Of a stretch of 64,000 nt of DNA, positions 1 through 8,844 are shown piece by piece. The number at the start of each line of letters is the position of its first letter. Position 1 is the stretch's first letter. The notes under the pieces were generated by a model. That model saw nothing but the letters and a program-made list of their open reading frames with translations, was not told where the DNA came from and ran no database searches. The DNA is from Flavobacterium sp. GTDB taxonomy: Bacteria > Bacteroidota > Bacteroidia > Flavobacteriales > Flavobacteriaceae. The position numbers were made by a program, and so were the translations under genes. The stretch covers positions 124,001-188,000 of the forward strand of contig JADKHM010000019.1 of assembly GCA_016721735.1 (NCBI GenBank), in the 5' to 3' direction.

Positions 1-197
1 CTAATATTTTTCAGATTTGTGACCGTTCCATCTTGTCTTGATTCTAAAACCCCAACGATGGCCACGCGAATCTTGCTTAAATCCGGTAGATCTTCAGAAT
101 TGTGAAAAACTACTTTACTCCCTAATTGCTGGGATGACAATTGCTCTAAGAAAGACTGAATCTCGATGTCGATAGGCTCCAAGAAATTAAACTCCAT
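1..197 (-). CDS. formimidoylglutamase-like protein (arginase/agmatinase fold), N-terminal fragment
   Basis: The gene starts at the ATG at 197 and runs off the window, so only about 65 codons are visible. The visible part contains LGSKVVFHN and, after a short acidic stretch, RVAIVGVLESRQDG, the opening beta-strand region I associate with the flavobacterial ureohydrolase-family protein annotated as formimidoylglutamase, which would hydrolyse formiminoglutamate in histidine degradation. The metal-binding Asp/His motifs lie outside the window and cannot be checked. The start overlaps the topA stop as TAATG, so the two genes are translationally coupled and probably share a transcript. The identification rests on recall of the family and of this gene pair. 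Confidence 0.65.
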   Translation of the reverse strand, partial: MEFNFLEPIDIEIQSFLEQLSSQQLGSKVVFHNSEDLPDLSKIRVAIVGVLESRQDGTVTNLKNI

Positions 198-2704
198 TAC
201 TTATTTTTTTTAACAGTACTTACTTTTTTCACCGAACTTTTTTTAGTACTAGTTTTCTTGGCAGGCGATTTCTTTTCAATTAGCTCTTGCACTTGTGCCA
301 GCGTGAGTTTTGTAGCATCAACATCTTTACTCAACTCAATTTTCAATTTGCCTTTCGTTATTACTGACCTTCCCCACCGTGCTTTTTCAATAGTTATACC
401 TTCTGCCTCCCAGTAATGAATAACCTTGTCTATATCTTTTTGCAATTTTTCCTCAATTAATGACTCCACATCTGACTGTGACAAAGCATCAAAATTGTAC
501 TTTTTGCTTACATTAATATACAATCCATTCCACTTGATGAATGGACCAAAACGACCCACTCCTTTTTGAACAGGATGACTCTTGTATACCGCAATTGGCG
601 CATCAGCTTTAACTTTTTCATTAATGAGTTCTTGGGCACGCTCCATCGTAATATCGAGTGGGTTCTCTCCCTTTGCCAACGAAATAAACGCGCTGCCGAA
701 TCGAACATAAGGTCCAAATCTCCCATTATTTACTTCTACCTCTTCACCATTATATTCACCAAGACTCTTGGGCAATAGAAATAAGTTTAAAGCTTCTTCT
801 AAAGTAATATTGCCAATGTTTTGATCTGACATCAAACTTGCAAACTTCTTTTCCTCATCGTCCGCCTCTCCAATTTGAGCCATGGGGCCAAATTTTCCTA
901 AACGAACACTTATTGGTTTACCAGATTTCGGGTCGACACCTAAAATTCTTTCGCCGCTTTCTCTTTCTGCATTTGCCTCAACTTCAACTACATTCGGATG
1001 AAATTTGTTATAGAAATCTTGCATCATCTTCTCCCAATTCACATTTCCTTCGGCAATCTCATCAAAATCTTGTTCAACTTTAGCTGTAAAATTATAATCG
1101 AGTATATTTCCAAAGTTCTTGACCAAGAAGTCCGTTACTATTGTTCCTATATCAGTTGGCACCAACTTTCCTTTGTCAGAGCCGGTATTCTCTTTTAAGA
1201 CTTGCTCTTTAACAGTTCCTAGTTGTAACGTTAATTGCGTATAGTTTCTTTCTTGTCCCTCTAAATTTCCTTTTTCAATATATGTTCTATTGATAATTGT
1301 TGAAATTGTTGGTGCATAAGTAGACGGACGACCAATACCCAATTCTTCTAATTTCTTAACCAACGCAGCTTCTGTGTATCTAGCGGCTGGTCTAGAATAT
1401 CGCTCCGTAGCGGTAATATAATTGTTATTTAATTTCTCTTTAATCTTCATCGCTGGAAGCATTCCTTCTTGCTCTTCTTCGTCATCGTCATTCCCTTCCA
1501 AATACACTTTCAAAAAGCCTTCAAAAAGTAGCACTTCACCTGAAGCAAGAAACAATTCATTATGCTTATTAGCTTCAATCTTAACAGCGGTTCGCTCTAA
1601 CTCCGCATCGCTCATTTGGGACGCTAAAGTTCTTTTCCAAATCAAGTCATATAATCTGGCTTGATCTCTATCGATGTTCACTGAATGTCGAGACATATCA
1701 GTAGGGCGAATGGCTTCGTGCGCTTCTTGAGCACCTTTGCTTTTCGTGGCGAAAACTCGTGGTTTTGAAAACTCTTTTCCATACGATTTGACAATTTCCG
1801 CTTCGGCAGCATTCATTGCGTCTTTCGATAGGTTGACACTATCAGTTCTCATATAGGTAATTAAACCAGCTTCATATAATCTTTGAGCCAATTGCATCGT
1901 AATTCCAACTGGTAAATATAATTTTCTAGCTGCTTCTTGTTGCAATGTAGAAGTTGTAAACGGTGCCGCTGGAGACTTTTTAGCTGGTTTGGTATCAATC
2001 TCAGCGACGGAGAACGAAGCATTAATATTATTAGTCAAAAATGCTTCTGCTTCCTTCTTTGTAGCAAAATTTTTCGGAAGTTTTGCTTTGAAAGCTTTGC
2101 CAATTTCATTAGTGAATTCAGCAGCAACAGAATAGGAAGCCACTGATTTGAAGTTTTGAATTTCGCGTTCACGCTCCACAATCAATCGAACGGCAACCGA
2201 TTGGACTCTTCCTGCCGATAAACCTCCTTTTACTTTTCTCCACAATACTGGCGACAATTCGTAACCAACCAATCGATCTAAGACACGTCGCGCTTGTTGC
2301 GCATTGACTAAATTATAATCAATCTCTCTCGGATTTTCAATCGCTTTAAGGATAGCTGTTTTCGTAATTTCATGAAAAACGATTCGCTTGGTTTTACTCT
2401 TATCAAGTTTCAATTCCTCCGCTAAATGCCAAGAAATAGCTTCTCCCTCTCGGTCTTCATCGGAAGCCAACCATACCATTTCTGAGTTTTTTGCTAAAGT
2501 TTTCAACTTGGAAACCAACGCTTTCTTGTCGGCGGAGACTTCATATTTGGGTTTAAAACCATTGGCAACATCCACTCCAATTTCTTTGGAAGGCAGATCG
2601 GCAATGTGACCATAACTGGACTCCACTTGATAATCGCTACCCAAAAATTTTTCGATAGTCTTTGCCTTCGCAGGCGACTCCACGATCACTAAATTCTTTG
2701 CCAT
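197..2704 (-). CDS. topA: DNA topoisomerase I (type IA)
   Basis: Relaxes negative supercoils by cutting one strand through a 5'-phosphotyrosine. At 835 residues it is the usual size. The Toprim domain opens with IVESPAKAKTIE (about 7-18) and carries the metal-binding DEDREGE (82-88). The catalytic tyrosine is Tyr284 in ITYMRTDS. The C-terminal part has topoisomerase C-terminal repeats of the type G.FGPxxxx in place of four-cysteine zinc fingers; no CxxC pairs are present. The last 25-30 residues are a Lys/Ser/Thr-rich basic tail that probably binds DNA. Start chosen at the ATG followed by AKNLVIVESPAKA. A TAnnTTTG box lies upstream at 2757-2764. It is followed with overlapping stop/start by the formimidoylglutamase-like gene. 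Confidence 0.98.
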   Translation of the reverse strand: MAKNLVIVESPAKAKTIEKFLGSDYQVESSYGHIADLPSKEIGVDVANGFKPKYEVSADKKALVSKLKTLAKNSEMVWLASDEDREGEAISWHLAEELKLDKSKTKRIVFHEITKTAILKAIENPREIDYNLVNAQQARRVLDRLVGYELSPVLWRKVKGGLSAGRVQSVAVRLIVEREREIQNFKSVASYSVAAEFTNEIGKAFKAKLPKNFATKKEAEAFLTNNINASFSVAEIDTKPAKKSPAAPFTTSTLQQEAARKLYLPVGITMQLAQRLYEAGLITYMRTDSVNLSKDAMNAAEAEIVKSYGKEFSKPRVFATKSKGAQEAHEAIRPTDMSRHSVNIDRDQARLYDLIWKRTLASQMSDAELERTAVKIEANKHNELFLASGEVLLFEGFLKVYLEGNDDDEEEQEGMLPAMKIKEKLNNNYITATERYSRPAARYTEAALVKKLEELGIGRPSTYAPTISTIINRTYIEKGNLEGQERNYTQLTLQLGTVKEQVLKENTGSDKGKLVPTDIGTIVTDFLVKNFGNILDYNFTAKVEQDFDEIAEGNVNWEKMMQDFYNKFHPNVVEVEANAERESGERILGVDPKSGKPISVRLGKFGPMAQIGEADDEEKKFASLMSDQNIGNITLEEALNLFLLPKSLGEYNGEEVEVNNGRFGPYVRFGSAFISLAKGENPLDITMERAQELINEKVKADAPIAVYKSHPVQKGVGRFGPFIKWNGLYINVSKKYNFDALSQSDVESLIEEKLQKDIDKVIHYWEAEGITIEKARWGRSVITKGKLKIELSKDVDATKLTLAQVQELIEKKSPAKKTSTKKSSVKKVSTVKKNK

Positions 2705-2756
2705 ATTGCTTTTGTTTACTACCTCAGTTGAATTAACATTGGTTTTACACTCGGGG

Positions 2757-2764
2757 CAAAAGTA
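2757..2764 (-). promoter_or_regulatory. -7 promoter box for topA (TACTTTTG)
   Basis: TACTTTTG on the minus strand matches the Bacteroidetes -7 consensus TAnnTTTG exactly and sits 52 bases before the topA start codon. No good TTG -33 element is seen at the expected distance. Confidence 0.5.
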
Positions 2765-2843
2765 TCTATTTTTTTTAAATATTGTGCTTTTGAACGAAAT
2801 TTTGGGTTCTTGGTCGATAATCTACTATGCTGCGGAATGCCAT

Positions 2844-2942
2844 AGCCCCGATGGAAGCGGCATCCTTTTTCGCACCATTTTCCGTTTATGTTCTCCCAAA
2901 TTGCGATGCGAAAAAGATAGAGCGGACAGCGGGAATAGCTTC
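2844..2942 (+). repeat. dispersed stem-loop element, copy A (type 1 ends)
   Basis: First of eight related copies in the window. The 5' end reads AGCCCCGATGGAAGCGGCATC and the 3' end GATAGAGCGGACAGCGGGA then ATAGCTTC (shown without the middle). An apical stem pairs CTTTTTCGCA with TGCGAAAAAG around a loop of about 30 bases. The outer stem pairs CCCG with CGGG, flanked by AGC/GCT. It lies between topA and miaB, in a 342-base stretch without a convincing gene. Confidence 0.75.
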
Positions 2943-2983
2943 TGAATAAAATCAGAGCCAATCCACAAAGTTCATCTGACATC

Positions 2984-3016
2984 TTGTCATATTTTCATTC
3001 AATTGCATTATCTTTG
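2984..3016 (+). promoter_or_regulatory. miaB promoter (TTG-N22-TATCTTTG)
   Basis: TTG at 2984-2986 and TATCTTTG at 3009-3016 match the flavobacterial -33/-7 consensus with a 22-base spacer, about 30 bases before the miaB ATG. An AAAGGA purine run sits three bases before the start. Confidence 0.55.
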
Positions 3017-3046
3017 TCGTCAATCTGAAGCGTTTTAAAAAGGACT

Positions 3047-4495
3047 ATGGAAAAGATTATTGAAGAGACCAAACAAGGCGAAAGTCTCACTTTACAGCAT
3101 AAACAAGAAAATACAAAAAAACTCTATATCGAAAGTTATGGTTGCGCAATGAACTTTTCAGACAGCGAAATCGTAGCGTCGATATTGTCAGAAAACGGTT
3201 TTAATACCACAACAATATTAGAAGAAGCCGATTTGGTCTTGGTGAATACCTGTTCGATACGGGATAAAGCAGAACAAACCATTCGCAAAAGATTACAAAA
3301 ATACAATGCAGTCAAACGCGACGTGAATCCAAAAATGAAAGTTGGCGTTTTGGGCTGCATGGCGGAACGGTTGAAAGATAAATTCCTCGAAGAAGAAAAA
3401 ATTGTCGATTTGGTAGTCGGACCAGATGCCTACAAAGACTTGCCCAATTTGCTGCAAGAAGTAGAAGAAGGCCGTGACGCTATTAATGTCATTCTTTCTA
3501 AAGACGAAACCTATGGCGATATTGCGCCAGTTCGATTGATGACCAATGGTGTTTCTGCCCTAGTTTCGATAACCCGCGGTTGCGATAATATGTGCACGTT
3601 TTGCGTCGTGCCTTTTACCCGCGGTCGCGAACGCAGCCGAGAGCCGCAGAGCATTATGAAGGAAATTCAAGATCTATCAGATGCTGGCTATAAAGAAATT
3701 ACGCTTTTGGGTCAAAATGTGGATAGCTACTTATGGTATGGTGGTGGACTCAAAAAAGATTTCGACAAAGCGACTGACATGGAAAAAGCGACAGCAGTCG
3801 ATTTTGATCAATTATTAGAAATGGTCGCAGTTGGATTTCCCAAAATGCGTATTCGGTTTTCGACTTCCAATCCGCAAGATATGCATTTAAGTGTGCTTCA
3901 GGTGATCGCAAAACACGACAATATTTGCAACCATATTCATTTACCGGTGCAATCTGGAAGTGATAGAATTCTAAAGGAAATGAATAGACTTCATACGCGT
4001 TCAGAATACATGCAACTGATTGACAACATTCGAAAAACCATTCCAGACTGCGGCATTACGCAAGACATGATAGCCGGTTTTCCTACCGAAACAGAAGAAG
4101 ATCACCAAGACACTTTGAGTTTGATGGCGTATGTAAAATACGATTTCGGCTATATGTATGCGTATTCTGAACGACCCGGAACTTTGGCTGGTAGAAAAAT
4201 GGAGGACGATGTTCCTGAAACAACCAAATTGCGACGCTTGCAAGAAATTGTCGATTTGCAAAGACAACACAGTGCTTTTCGAACGAAACAATTTGTTGGA
4301 AAAACGGTAGAAGTATTAATTGAAAAAGAATCTAAAAAGTCAAATCAGGATTGGTCCGGGCGCAATTCACAAAGTCTTACAGTTGTTTTTCCAAAAGAAA
4401 ACTACAAAATAGGTGAATTCGTCAATGTAAAAATCACCAATTGCACTAGCGGAACTTTGATTGGAGAAGCAGTTGGTTATTCGGAGATGAATTAA
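3047..4495 (+). CDS. miaB: tRNA-2-methylthio-N6-dimethylallyladenosine synthase MiaB
   Basis: A radical-SAM methylthiotransferase that adds a methylthio group to i6A37 of tRNAs reading UNN codons. The order is an N-terminal UPF0004 domain with its three cluster cysteines (Cys33 in YGCAMN, Cys69 in NTCSIR, Cys104 in LGCMAE), a radical-SAM core with CxxxCxxC at Cys179, Cys183 and Cys186 (GCDNMCTFC), and a C-terminal TRAM domain ending near GEAVGYSE. The length of 482 is normal for Bacteroidetes, which carry a short N-terminal extension. It is the first gene of a same-strand run to groEL; 40 bases of AT-rich phrase repeat separate it from the sigma-54 activator. Confidence 0.97.
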   Translation: MEKIIEETKQGESLTLQHKQENTKKLYIESYGCAMNFSDSEIVASILSENGFNTTTILEEADLVLVNTCSIRDKAEQTIRKRLQKYNAVKRDVNPKMKVGVLGCMAERLKDKFLEEEKIVDLVVGPDAYKDLPNLLQEVEEGRDAINVILSKDETYGDIAPVRLMTNGVSALVSITRGCDNMCTFCVVPFTRGRERSREPQSIMKEIQDLSDAGYKEITLLGQNVDSYLWYGGGLKKDFDKATDMEKATAVDFDQLLEMVAVGFPKMRIRFSTSNPQDMHLSVLQVIAKHDNICNHIHLPVQSGSDRILKEMNRLHTRSEYMQLIDNIRKTIPDCGITQDMIAGFPTETEEDHQDTLSLMAYVKYDFGYMYAYSERPGTLAGRKMEDDVPETTKLRRLQEIVDLQRQHSAFRTKQFVGKTVEVLIEKESKKSNQDWSGRNSQSLTVVFPKENYKIGEFVNVKITNCTSGTLIGEAVGYSEMN

Positions 4496-4496
4496 A

Positions 4497-4535
4497 AATA
4501 ATTATCAATTATTAATTGTCAATTATCAATTAAAA
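4497..4535. repeat. short-period self-complementary phrase repeat (ATTATCAATTA type)
   Basis: The miaB/sigma-54-activator junction consists of repeated AATTATCAATT / AATTGTCAATT words that can pair with one another. It is one of several such gene-junction repeats in the window, each built on a different word. Confidence 0.6.
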
Positions 4536-5792
4536 ATGGAAAGTGTACAAGCAATAAAACAACGATTCGAAATTATCGGGAACGACCCGAAGCTCAATCG
4601 CGCCATAGAAAAAGCGATTCAAGTGGCGCCGACAGACATTTCTGTTTTGGTGGCAGGTGAAAGTGGCGTTGGAAAAGAAAATATTCCTCGAATCATACAT
4701 TCGCTTTCGCACAGAAAACACGGGAAGTATATTGCCGTCAACTGTGGCGCCATTCCAGAAGGAACCATCGACAGTGAACTATTCGGTCACGAAAAAGGCG
4801 CGTTTACAGGAGCGACAAGTACACGCGAAGGTTATTTTGAAGTGGCTGATGGCGGGACTATATTCTTAGATGAAGTCGGCGAATTGCCCTTAACAACACA
4901 AGTGCGATTGCTACGTGTTTTGGAAAATGGTGAATTTATCAAAGTCGGATCATCTCAAGTTCAAAAAACCAACGTACGCATCGTAGCAGCAACCAACGTC
5001 AATTTGTTTGACGCCATTGAAAAAGGTAAATTTAGAGAAGATTTATACTATCGTTTGAGCACGGTTGATATTATGTTGCCACCACTTCGTGAACGTAAAG
5101 ACGACATTCATTTATTGTTTAGAAAGTTCGCCGCCGATTTTGCACATAAATACAAAATGCCTCCTTTAAGATTAGACGACCAAGCGGTGCAAGTTTTACA
5201 AAAATTTAGATGGAGCGGAAACATTCGTCAATTGCGAAATGTCGCCGAACAAATATCAGTTTTAGAAACCAATCGCGAAGTGAGCGCGGCTACTTTACAA
5301 TCCTATCTCCCTGTAGAAGGAAGTAATTTGCCTTCGGTGATCAAGGACAAAAAATCCGACAGCGATTTCAGCACCGAACGGGACATCTTATATAAAGTGC
5401 TTTTTGATATGAAAAGTGATTTGTATGATTTGAAAAAACTCACCCTAGAATTGATGAAAAACGGCAGCGGAAAAGTGCAAGAAATCAATCCGAATTTGAT
5501 TCAGAAGATCTATGGCTCAAACGGAAATGAAAGCGAAATTACCTTCGAAGAAACACCTAGAACCTCTGTAATGACAACACCTAACAACCCAACTGTCTTC
5601 GTAGACAATGATGAGCAATTTCAATTTGCGGAAACCGTCGAGGAAGAAGAAGTTCTCAAATTAGAGCAAAAAGAAATTGAACTCATTAAGAAGTCACTCG
5701 AAAAAAACAAAGGCAAACGAAAAGCAGCTGCGGATGAATTGGGCATTTCGGAAAGAACCTTATATCGAAAAATAAAACAGTTTGATTTGTAA
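4536..5792 (+). CDS. sigma-54-dependent transcriptional activator, no receiver domain
   Basis: An AAA+ enhancer-binding protein that remodels sigma-54 RNA polymerase. The central ATPase begins almost at once: Walker A GESGVGKE (41-48), the sigma-54-contacting GAFTGA loop (88-93) and Walker B GGTIFLDE (106-113) are all intact. A Fis-type helix-turn-helix (KAAADELGISERTLYRKIKQ) closes the protein at about 397-416. There is no N-terminal receiver, GAF or PAS domain, so control must come through abundance, a partner, or the variable acidic linker at about 275-380. It precedes lptE, secG and groESL on the same strand. The targets are unknown. Confidence 0.93.
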   Translation: MESVQAIKQRFEIIGNDPKLNRAIEKAIQVAPTDISVLVAGESGVGKENIPRIIHSLSHRKHGKYIAVNCGAIPEGTIDSELFGHEKGAFTGATSTREGYFEVADGGTIFLDEVGELPLTTQVRLLRVLENGEFIKVGSSQVQKTNVRIVAATNVNLFDAIEKGKFREDLYYRLSTVDIMLPPLRERKDDIHLLFRKFAADFAHKYKMPPLRLDDQAVQVLQKFRWSGNIRQLRNVAEQISVLETNREVSAATLQSYLPVEGSNLPSVIKDKKSDSDFSTERDILYKVLFDMKSDLYDLKKLTLELMKNGSGKVQEINPNLIQKIYGSNGNESEITFEETPRTSVMTTPNNPTVFVDNDEQFQFAETVEEEEVLKLEQKEIELIKKSLEKNKGKRKAAADELGISERTLYRKIKQFDL

Positions 5793-5833
5793 GGTTTTAT
5801 GTTTACTTTTATCCTGCATCAAACTCATTCGCT

Positions 5834-6754
5834 ATGAAAAAGATTTACTCATTACTATTTCTTGTTTTGTTATCGTTTTCATGTAGCGATGCTGATGACA
5901 TTATTTCAAAAGACAATCCACAACTACGAAAACCAGGACGGGTTATCAATGTTTTAGATCCCACGAAGTTGGCAAAGGTGGTTTTTTATCCCGAAAGCAC
6001 CTTTGAAAAAAATTACTATTTCTATCCAAATGGTCTTCTTAGAAAAATCACAAATGCTAATGGAACCTTATTCCAGGCATTTATGTATGATTCGAATAAT
6101 AATCTGATTTACACGCAAAGAAGCAATAGTTCCCAAAGTTATACTTATACTTTTACTTACGACGACAACAACCATATAACTACTGTAAACGGTGATGCGG
6201 TGACTTATGATCCCATAGCAAATCAATACATTTTTCATTATGCGCCAGTTTTCTATAATGATCCTGAATGTCCAACATGTTACGACTATGCTGACAGAAC
6301 TGAGATAACTTTAAATAATGAAATGCTGATTATTGACGAAAAAACTTTTTACCTTTCAAGTGATGGTAGCTATTTCTATGGCGGAATGTTTGCAGGTTAT
6401 GATAATGGAAATATGTCTTATGTCAGTGGTGCAACAGATCCTTCCGGGCCATCTTATTCTTATGACAATAAGACTAATCCACTGAAATTTGCGCTATCAC
6501 CAATTTGTCGAGCGTTGTCCGTAGCCAAAGGTTTAAATTACTACGATCGGTTCGCCACTGGCGAAAATAATTCAACCAACAACGTTATATTTAACGGTTA
6601 TGGAATAAGCGACCCAGAAAGTGAAGAATATATTATCGAGTACAATGCAAATAATCTACCATTTAGAACAACTCAAAAGGGCTATTATTTCCAAACTTTA
6701 GAATCGACGAGAACATTTGCTTTATACTACTACCAAGGCGACCCTATTCCGTAA
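5834..6754 (+). CDS. lipoprotein of unknown function with YD-repeat-like strands
   Basis: A 306-residue protein with a lipoprotein signal peptide (MKKIYSLLFLVLLSFSC; lipobox LSFSC, lipidated Cys17). The mature part has runs such as FYPNGLLRKITNANG, FMYDSNNNLIYT and FTYDDNNHITTV, which resemble the beta-hairpin units of RHS/YD repeat proteins but are too few for a shell. I do not recognise a named family. It sits between the sigma-54 activator and lptE, where I would expect those genes to be adjacent, so it may be a lineage-specific insertion. A near-consensus TACTTTTA lies about 20-25 bases upstream. Confidence 0.8.
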   Translation: MKKIYSLLFLVLLSFSCSDADDIISKDNPQLRKPGRVINVLDPTKLAKVVFYPESTFEKNYYFYPNGLLRKITNANGTLFQAFMYDSNNNLIYTQRSNSSQSYTYTFTYDDNNHITTVNGDAVTYDPIANQYIFHYAPVFYNDPECPTCYDYADRTEITLNNEMLIIDEKTFYLSSDGSYFYGGMFAGYDNGNMSYVSGATDPSGPSYSYDNKTNPLKFALSPICRALSVAKGLNYYDRFATGENNSTNNVIFNGYGISDPESEEYIIEYNANNLPFRTTQKGYYFQTLESTRTFALYYYQGDPIP

Positions 6755-6795
6755 TTCAAAATAAACCGTTACATTCGCAGTCTTTTAGAATAGAA

Positions 6796-7299
6796 ATGAA
6801 ACACCTAAATTATCTTCTTCTCTGCCTCATTGCGATGAGTTTCAACAGTTGTTCAGTTTATAACTTTACTGGAACAGGAAAGATCGATGCAAAGACTTTT
6901 CAAGTCAATTATTTTCAAAACAATGCGCCCTTAATCGAGCCTGGAATTGAACGCACATTTACCCAAAAACTGCAGAATTTGATTCAGAATCAAACCAATT
7001 TAAATTTGGTTAGTTCAGGTGGAGACATTACCTACGAAGGTGAAATCATCGATTATAATATTAGTCCAACTACCGCAACCGCAGACCAACGTGCCGCAGA
7101 AAGCCGCTTGTCGATTACCGTAAATGTTCGATTTTCTAATAAAAATAAGGAAGCCGATTCCTTCGAGAAAAAATTCAATTTCTTTTATAATTATCCGGGA
7201 ACGGAGCAGTTAGTAGGCGCTAAACTTAGTGCAGCGCTTGAGGAAATTTTTGAGAGAATTACCCAAGATATTTTCAATGAATCGCTTGCTAAATGGTAA
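6796..7299 (+). CDS. lptE: LPS-assembly lipoprotein LptE
   Basis: LptE plugs the LptD barrel in the outer membrane and helps deliver lipopolysaccharide to the cell surface. The 167-residue protein has a signal peptide with a lipobox near residue 19 (MSFNSCSVYNF) and the family opening SVYNFTGTGK. It then carries an alternating strand/helix pattern with FTQKLQNLI and a closing amphipathic helix (EEIFERITQDIFN). LptD is not in the window. It is followed by a 102-base junction filled with an inverted phrase repeat, then the TPR gene. Confidence 0.88.
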   Translation: MKHLNYLLLCLIAMSFNSCSVYNFTGTGKIDAKTFQVNYFQNNAPLIEPGIERTFTQKLQNLIQNQTNLNLVSSGGDITYEGEIIDYNISPTTATADQRAAESRLSITVNVRFSNKNKEADSFEKKFNFFYNYPGTEQLVGAKLSAALEEIFERITQDIFNESLAKW

Positions 7300-7308
7300 A
7301 AAAATGTT

Positions 7309-7396
7309 TTTTTGTTTAACCGTTTAGTCGTTTATTTGTTAAACCAAAATACAACCGATTAAATAATTAAACGATTAAACCGTTAAACGACCAAAC
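7309..7396. repeat. inverted phrase repeat (GTTTAAC/CGTTTA words)
   Basis: Left arm words such as GTTTAACCGTTTAGTCGTTTA are nearly complementary to the right arm words TTAAACGATTAAACCGTTAAAC. Together they form an imperfect hairpin of about 30-base arms between lptE and the TPR gene. Confidence 0.65.
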
Positions 7397-7401
7397 ACAC
7401 A

Positions 7402-8310
7402 ATGAACGTAGCCGAATATACCAACCTGATTAACAAACCTGATGCTGTCAATGACAAGCAAACCGAGGCTTTGGGAAAAATTATTCAGGAATTTCCCTAC
7501 TTTCAGAGTGCTCGAGCGCTGTATTTAAAAGGTTTATACAACCAAAATAGTTTCAAATACAATTACGCCCTCAAGATCGCAGCGGCACATACCACGGATC
7601 GCAGCGTTTTATTCGACTTTATTACTTCAGACACTTTCACGACGATTCAAAAAGAGCTTTATGAGCAAAAAGCAGCTGAAATTTTGGATATCTCAGTAGC
7701 TGAAAGCGAAGTAGTTTCTGATGATCCCAAATTGGCTGTTCGAGAAAACACTGTTGAGCAATCTATTTTGACTTCAATCAAAGAAGCTTCAAACACGGTA
7801 GTTGAAAACAAAGAAGAGGATAAAATCATAACGGAAGTTTCATCGACAGACGAGAGCATAGTAGTAGAAGCACAAGAGAAATTAGAAATTGGCAAACCAT
7901 TAGCATTCTCCTTAACAGAAAGACACTCGTTTCAAGAATGGTTGCAATTGTCAAAATTCCAGCCCATAGAACGAGAAAAGACTGAAATTCCAGCCAACCA
8001 AGAAAATTCTTCCGAAGTCAATTTCGAGAAGCAAAAAAAAAACGTCTTAATTGACAAGTTTATTGAGGCCAATCCGAAAATTTCACCAGTAAAAAAAGAT
8101 ACCGACATTCCCACTATTTTCTACGAGCCTAGTAATGCGGATAATTCATCCTTAATGACCGAGACATTAGCACGGGTTTACTTGGAACAAAAAAAATATC
8201 AGAAAGCAATTCAAGCTTATGAAATATTAATTTTGAAATATCCAGAAAAAAGTAGTTTCTTTGCAGACCGAATTTTAGATATCAAAAATTTACAACAAAA
8301 TAATAACTAA
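7402..8310 (+). CDS. tetratricopeptide-repeat protein of unknown function
   Basis: A 302-residue protein without a signal peptide. The N-terminal 80 residues are helical (MNVAEYTNLINKPDAV, then FPYFQSARALYLKGLYNQ). A low-complexity Glu/Ser/Val-rich linker spans about 90-215. A C-terminal TPR (LARVYLEQKKYQKAIQAYEI, then LKYPEKSSFFADRI) ends the chain. I recall this gene as a conserved neighbour between LptE and SecG in flavobacteria; its role is not known to me. It stops two bases before secG, so the two are very likely co-transcribed. Confidence 0.85.
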   Translation: MNVAEYTNLINKPDAVNDKQTEALGKIIQEFPYFQSARALYLKGLYNQNSFKYNYALKIAAAHTTDRSVLFDFITSDTFTTIQKELYEQKAAEILDISVAESEVVSDDPKLAVRENTVEQSILTSIKEASNTVVENKEEDKIITEVSSTDESIVVEAQEKLEIGKPLAFSLTERHSFQEWLQLSKFQPIEREKTEIPANQENSSEVNFEKQKKNVLIDKFIEANPKISPVKKDTDIPTIFYEPSNADNSSLMTETLARVYLEQKKYQKAIQAYEILILKYPEKSSFFADRILDIKNLQQNNN

Positions 8311-8312
8311 CA

Positions 8313-8699
8313 ATGAGCACATTTTCAATTTTTTTAGTTTTAATCACAATAGTATGTTTTCTATTGATCATCGTTATCATGGTTCAAAATCCTAAAGGTG
8401 GCGGTCTATCTTCTGCTTTAGGCGGATCTCAAATGATTGGTGGCGTACAAAAAACAACCGATTTCTTAGATAAAAGTACTTGGTATTTAGCAACCATTTT
8501 GATTGTATTAATCATGCTGTCAAGTTTAAGTTTCACAGGAACTTTAAGCGATACCGATTCTAAAATCATTGATCAAACGGAAGCCGGAGCTGCTAAAAAA
8601 GCGGAACCAGCTGCTGCAACTCCAGCAAAAGAAGCTGCTCCACAAACTGAAGCACCTGCTCCTGCAACGCCAGCGACTGCTGAACCAGCGAAAAAATAA
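8313..8699 (+). CDS. secG: preprotein translocase subunit SecG
   Basis: A small SecYEG subunit that assists protein export across the inner membrane. Two hydrophobic segments (about 3-23 and 57-75) flank the conserved cytoplasmic loop NPKGGGLSSALGG. Beyond the second segment is a 50-residue Ala/Pro/Lys/Glu-rich tail with repeated PAATP/APATP words, a common ornament of Bacteroidetes SecG. The length is 128 residues against about 75-110 in many bacteria. It starts two bases after the TPR stop and is followed by a strong terminator. Confidence 0.95.
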   Translation: MSTFSIFLVLITIVCFLLIIVIMVQNPKGGGLSSALGGSQMIGGVQKTTDFLDKSTWYLATILIVLIMLSSLSFTGTLSDTDSKIIDQTEAGAAKKAEPAAATPAKEAAPQTEAPAPATPATAEPAKK

Positions 8700-8720
8700 A
8701 TTCTATTCAAAATATATGAA

Positions 8721-8752
8721 ATGCCAGCTTGACAATGCTGGCATTTTTTTTA
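8721..8752 (+). terminator. rho-independent terminator after secG
   Basis: A perfect 8-bp stem ATGCCAGC / GCTGGCAT with an 8-base loop is followed by a T run. It separates the lptE-secG transcript from groES. Confidence 0.85.
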
Positions 8753-8844
8753 AGCAAAATTGTCAGTTTTTAACGGATGGCATATTTTCTGAAAGGCTAG
8801 GCAACATCGAAATTTGATACAATTAAAAATAAAACAAGAACATT

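Noticed and set aside
2719..2982. An 87-codon minus-strand frame upstream of topA
   Set aside because: It runs through repeat copy A and the topA promoter box and shows no protein-like features.
8753..8844. CIRCE or sigma-54 promoter upstream of groES
   Set aside because: No TTAGCACTC-type inverted repeat is present, and TGGCATATTTTCTGA lacks the GC at the -12 position, so neither can be assigned.
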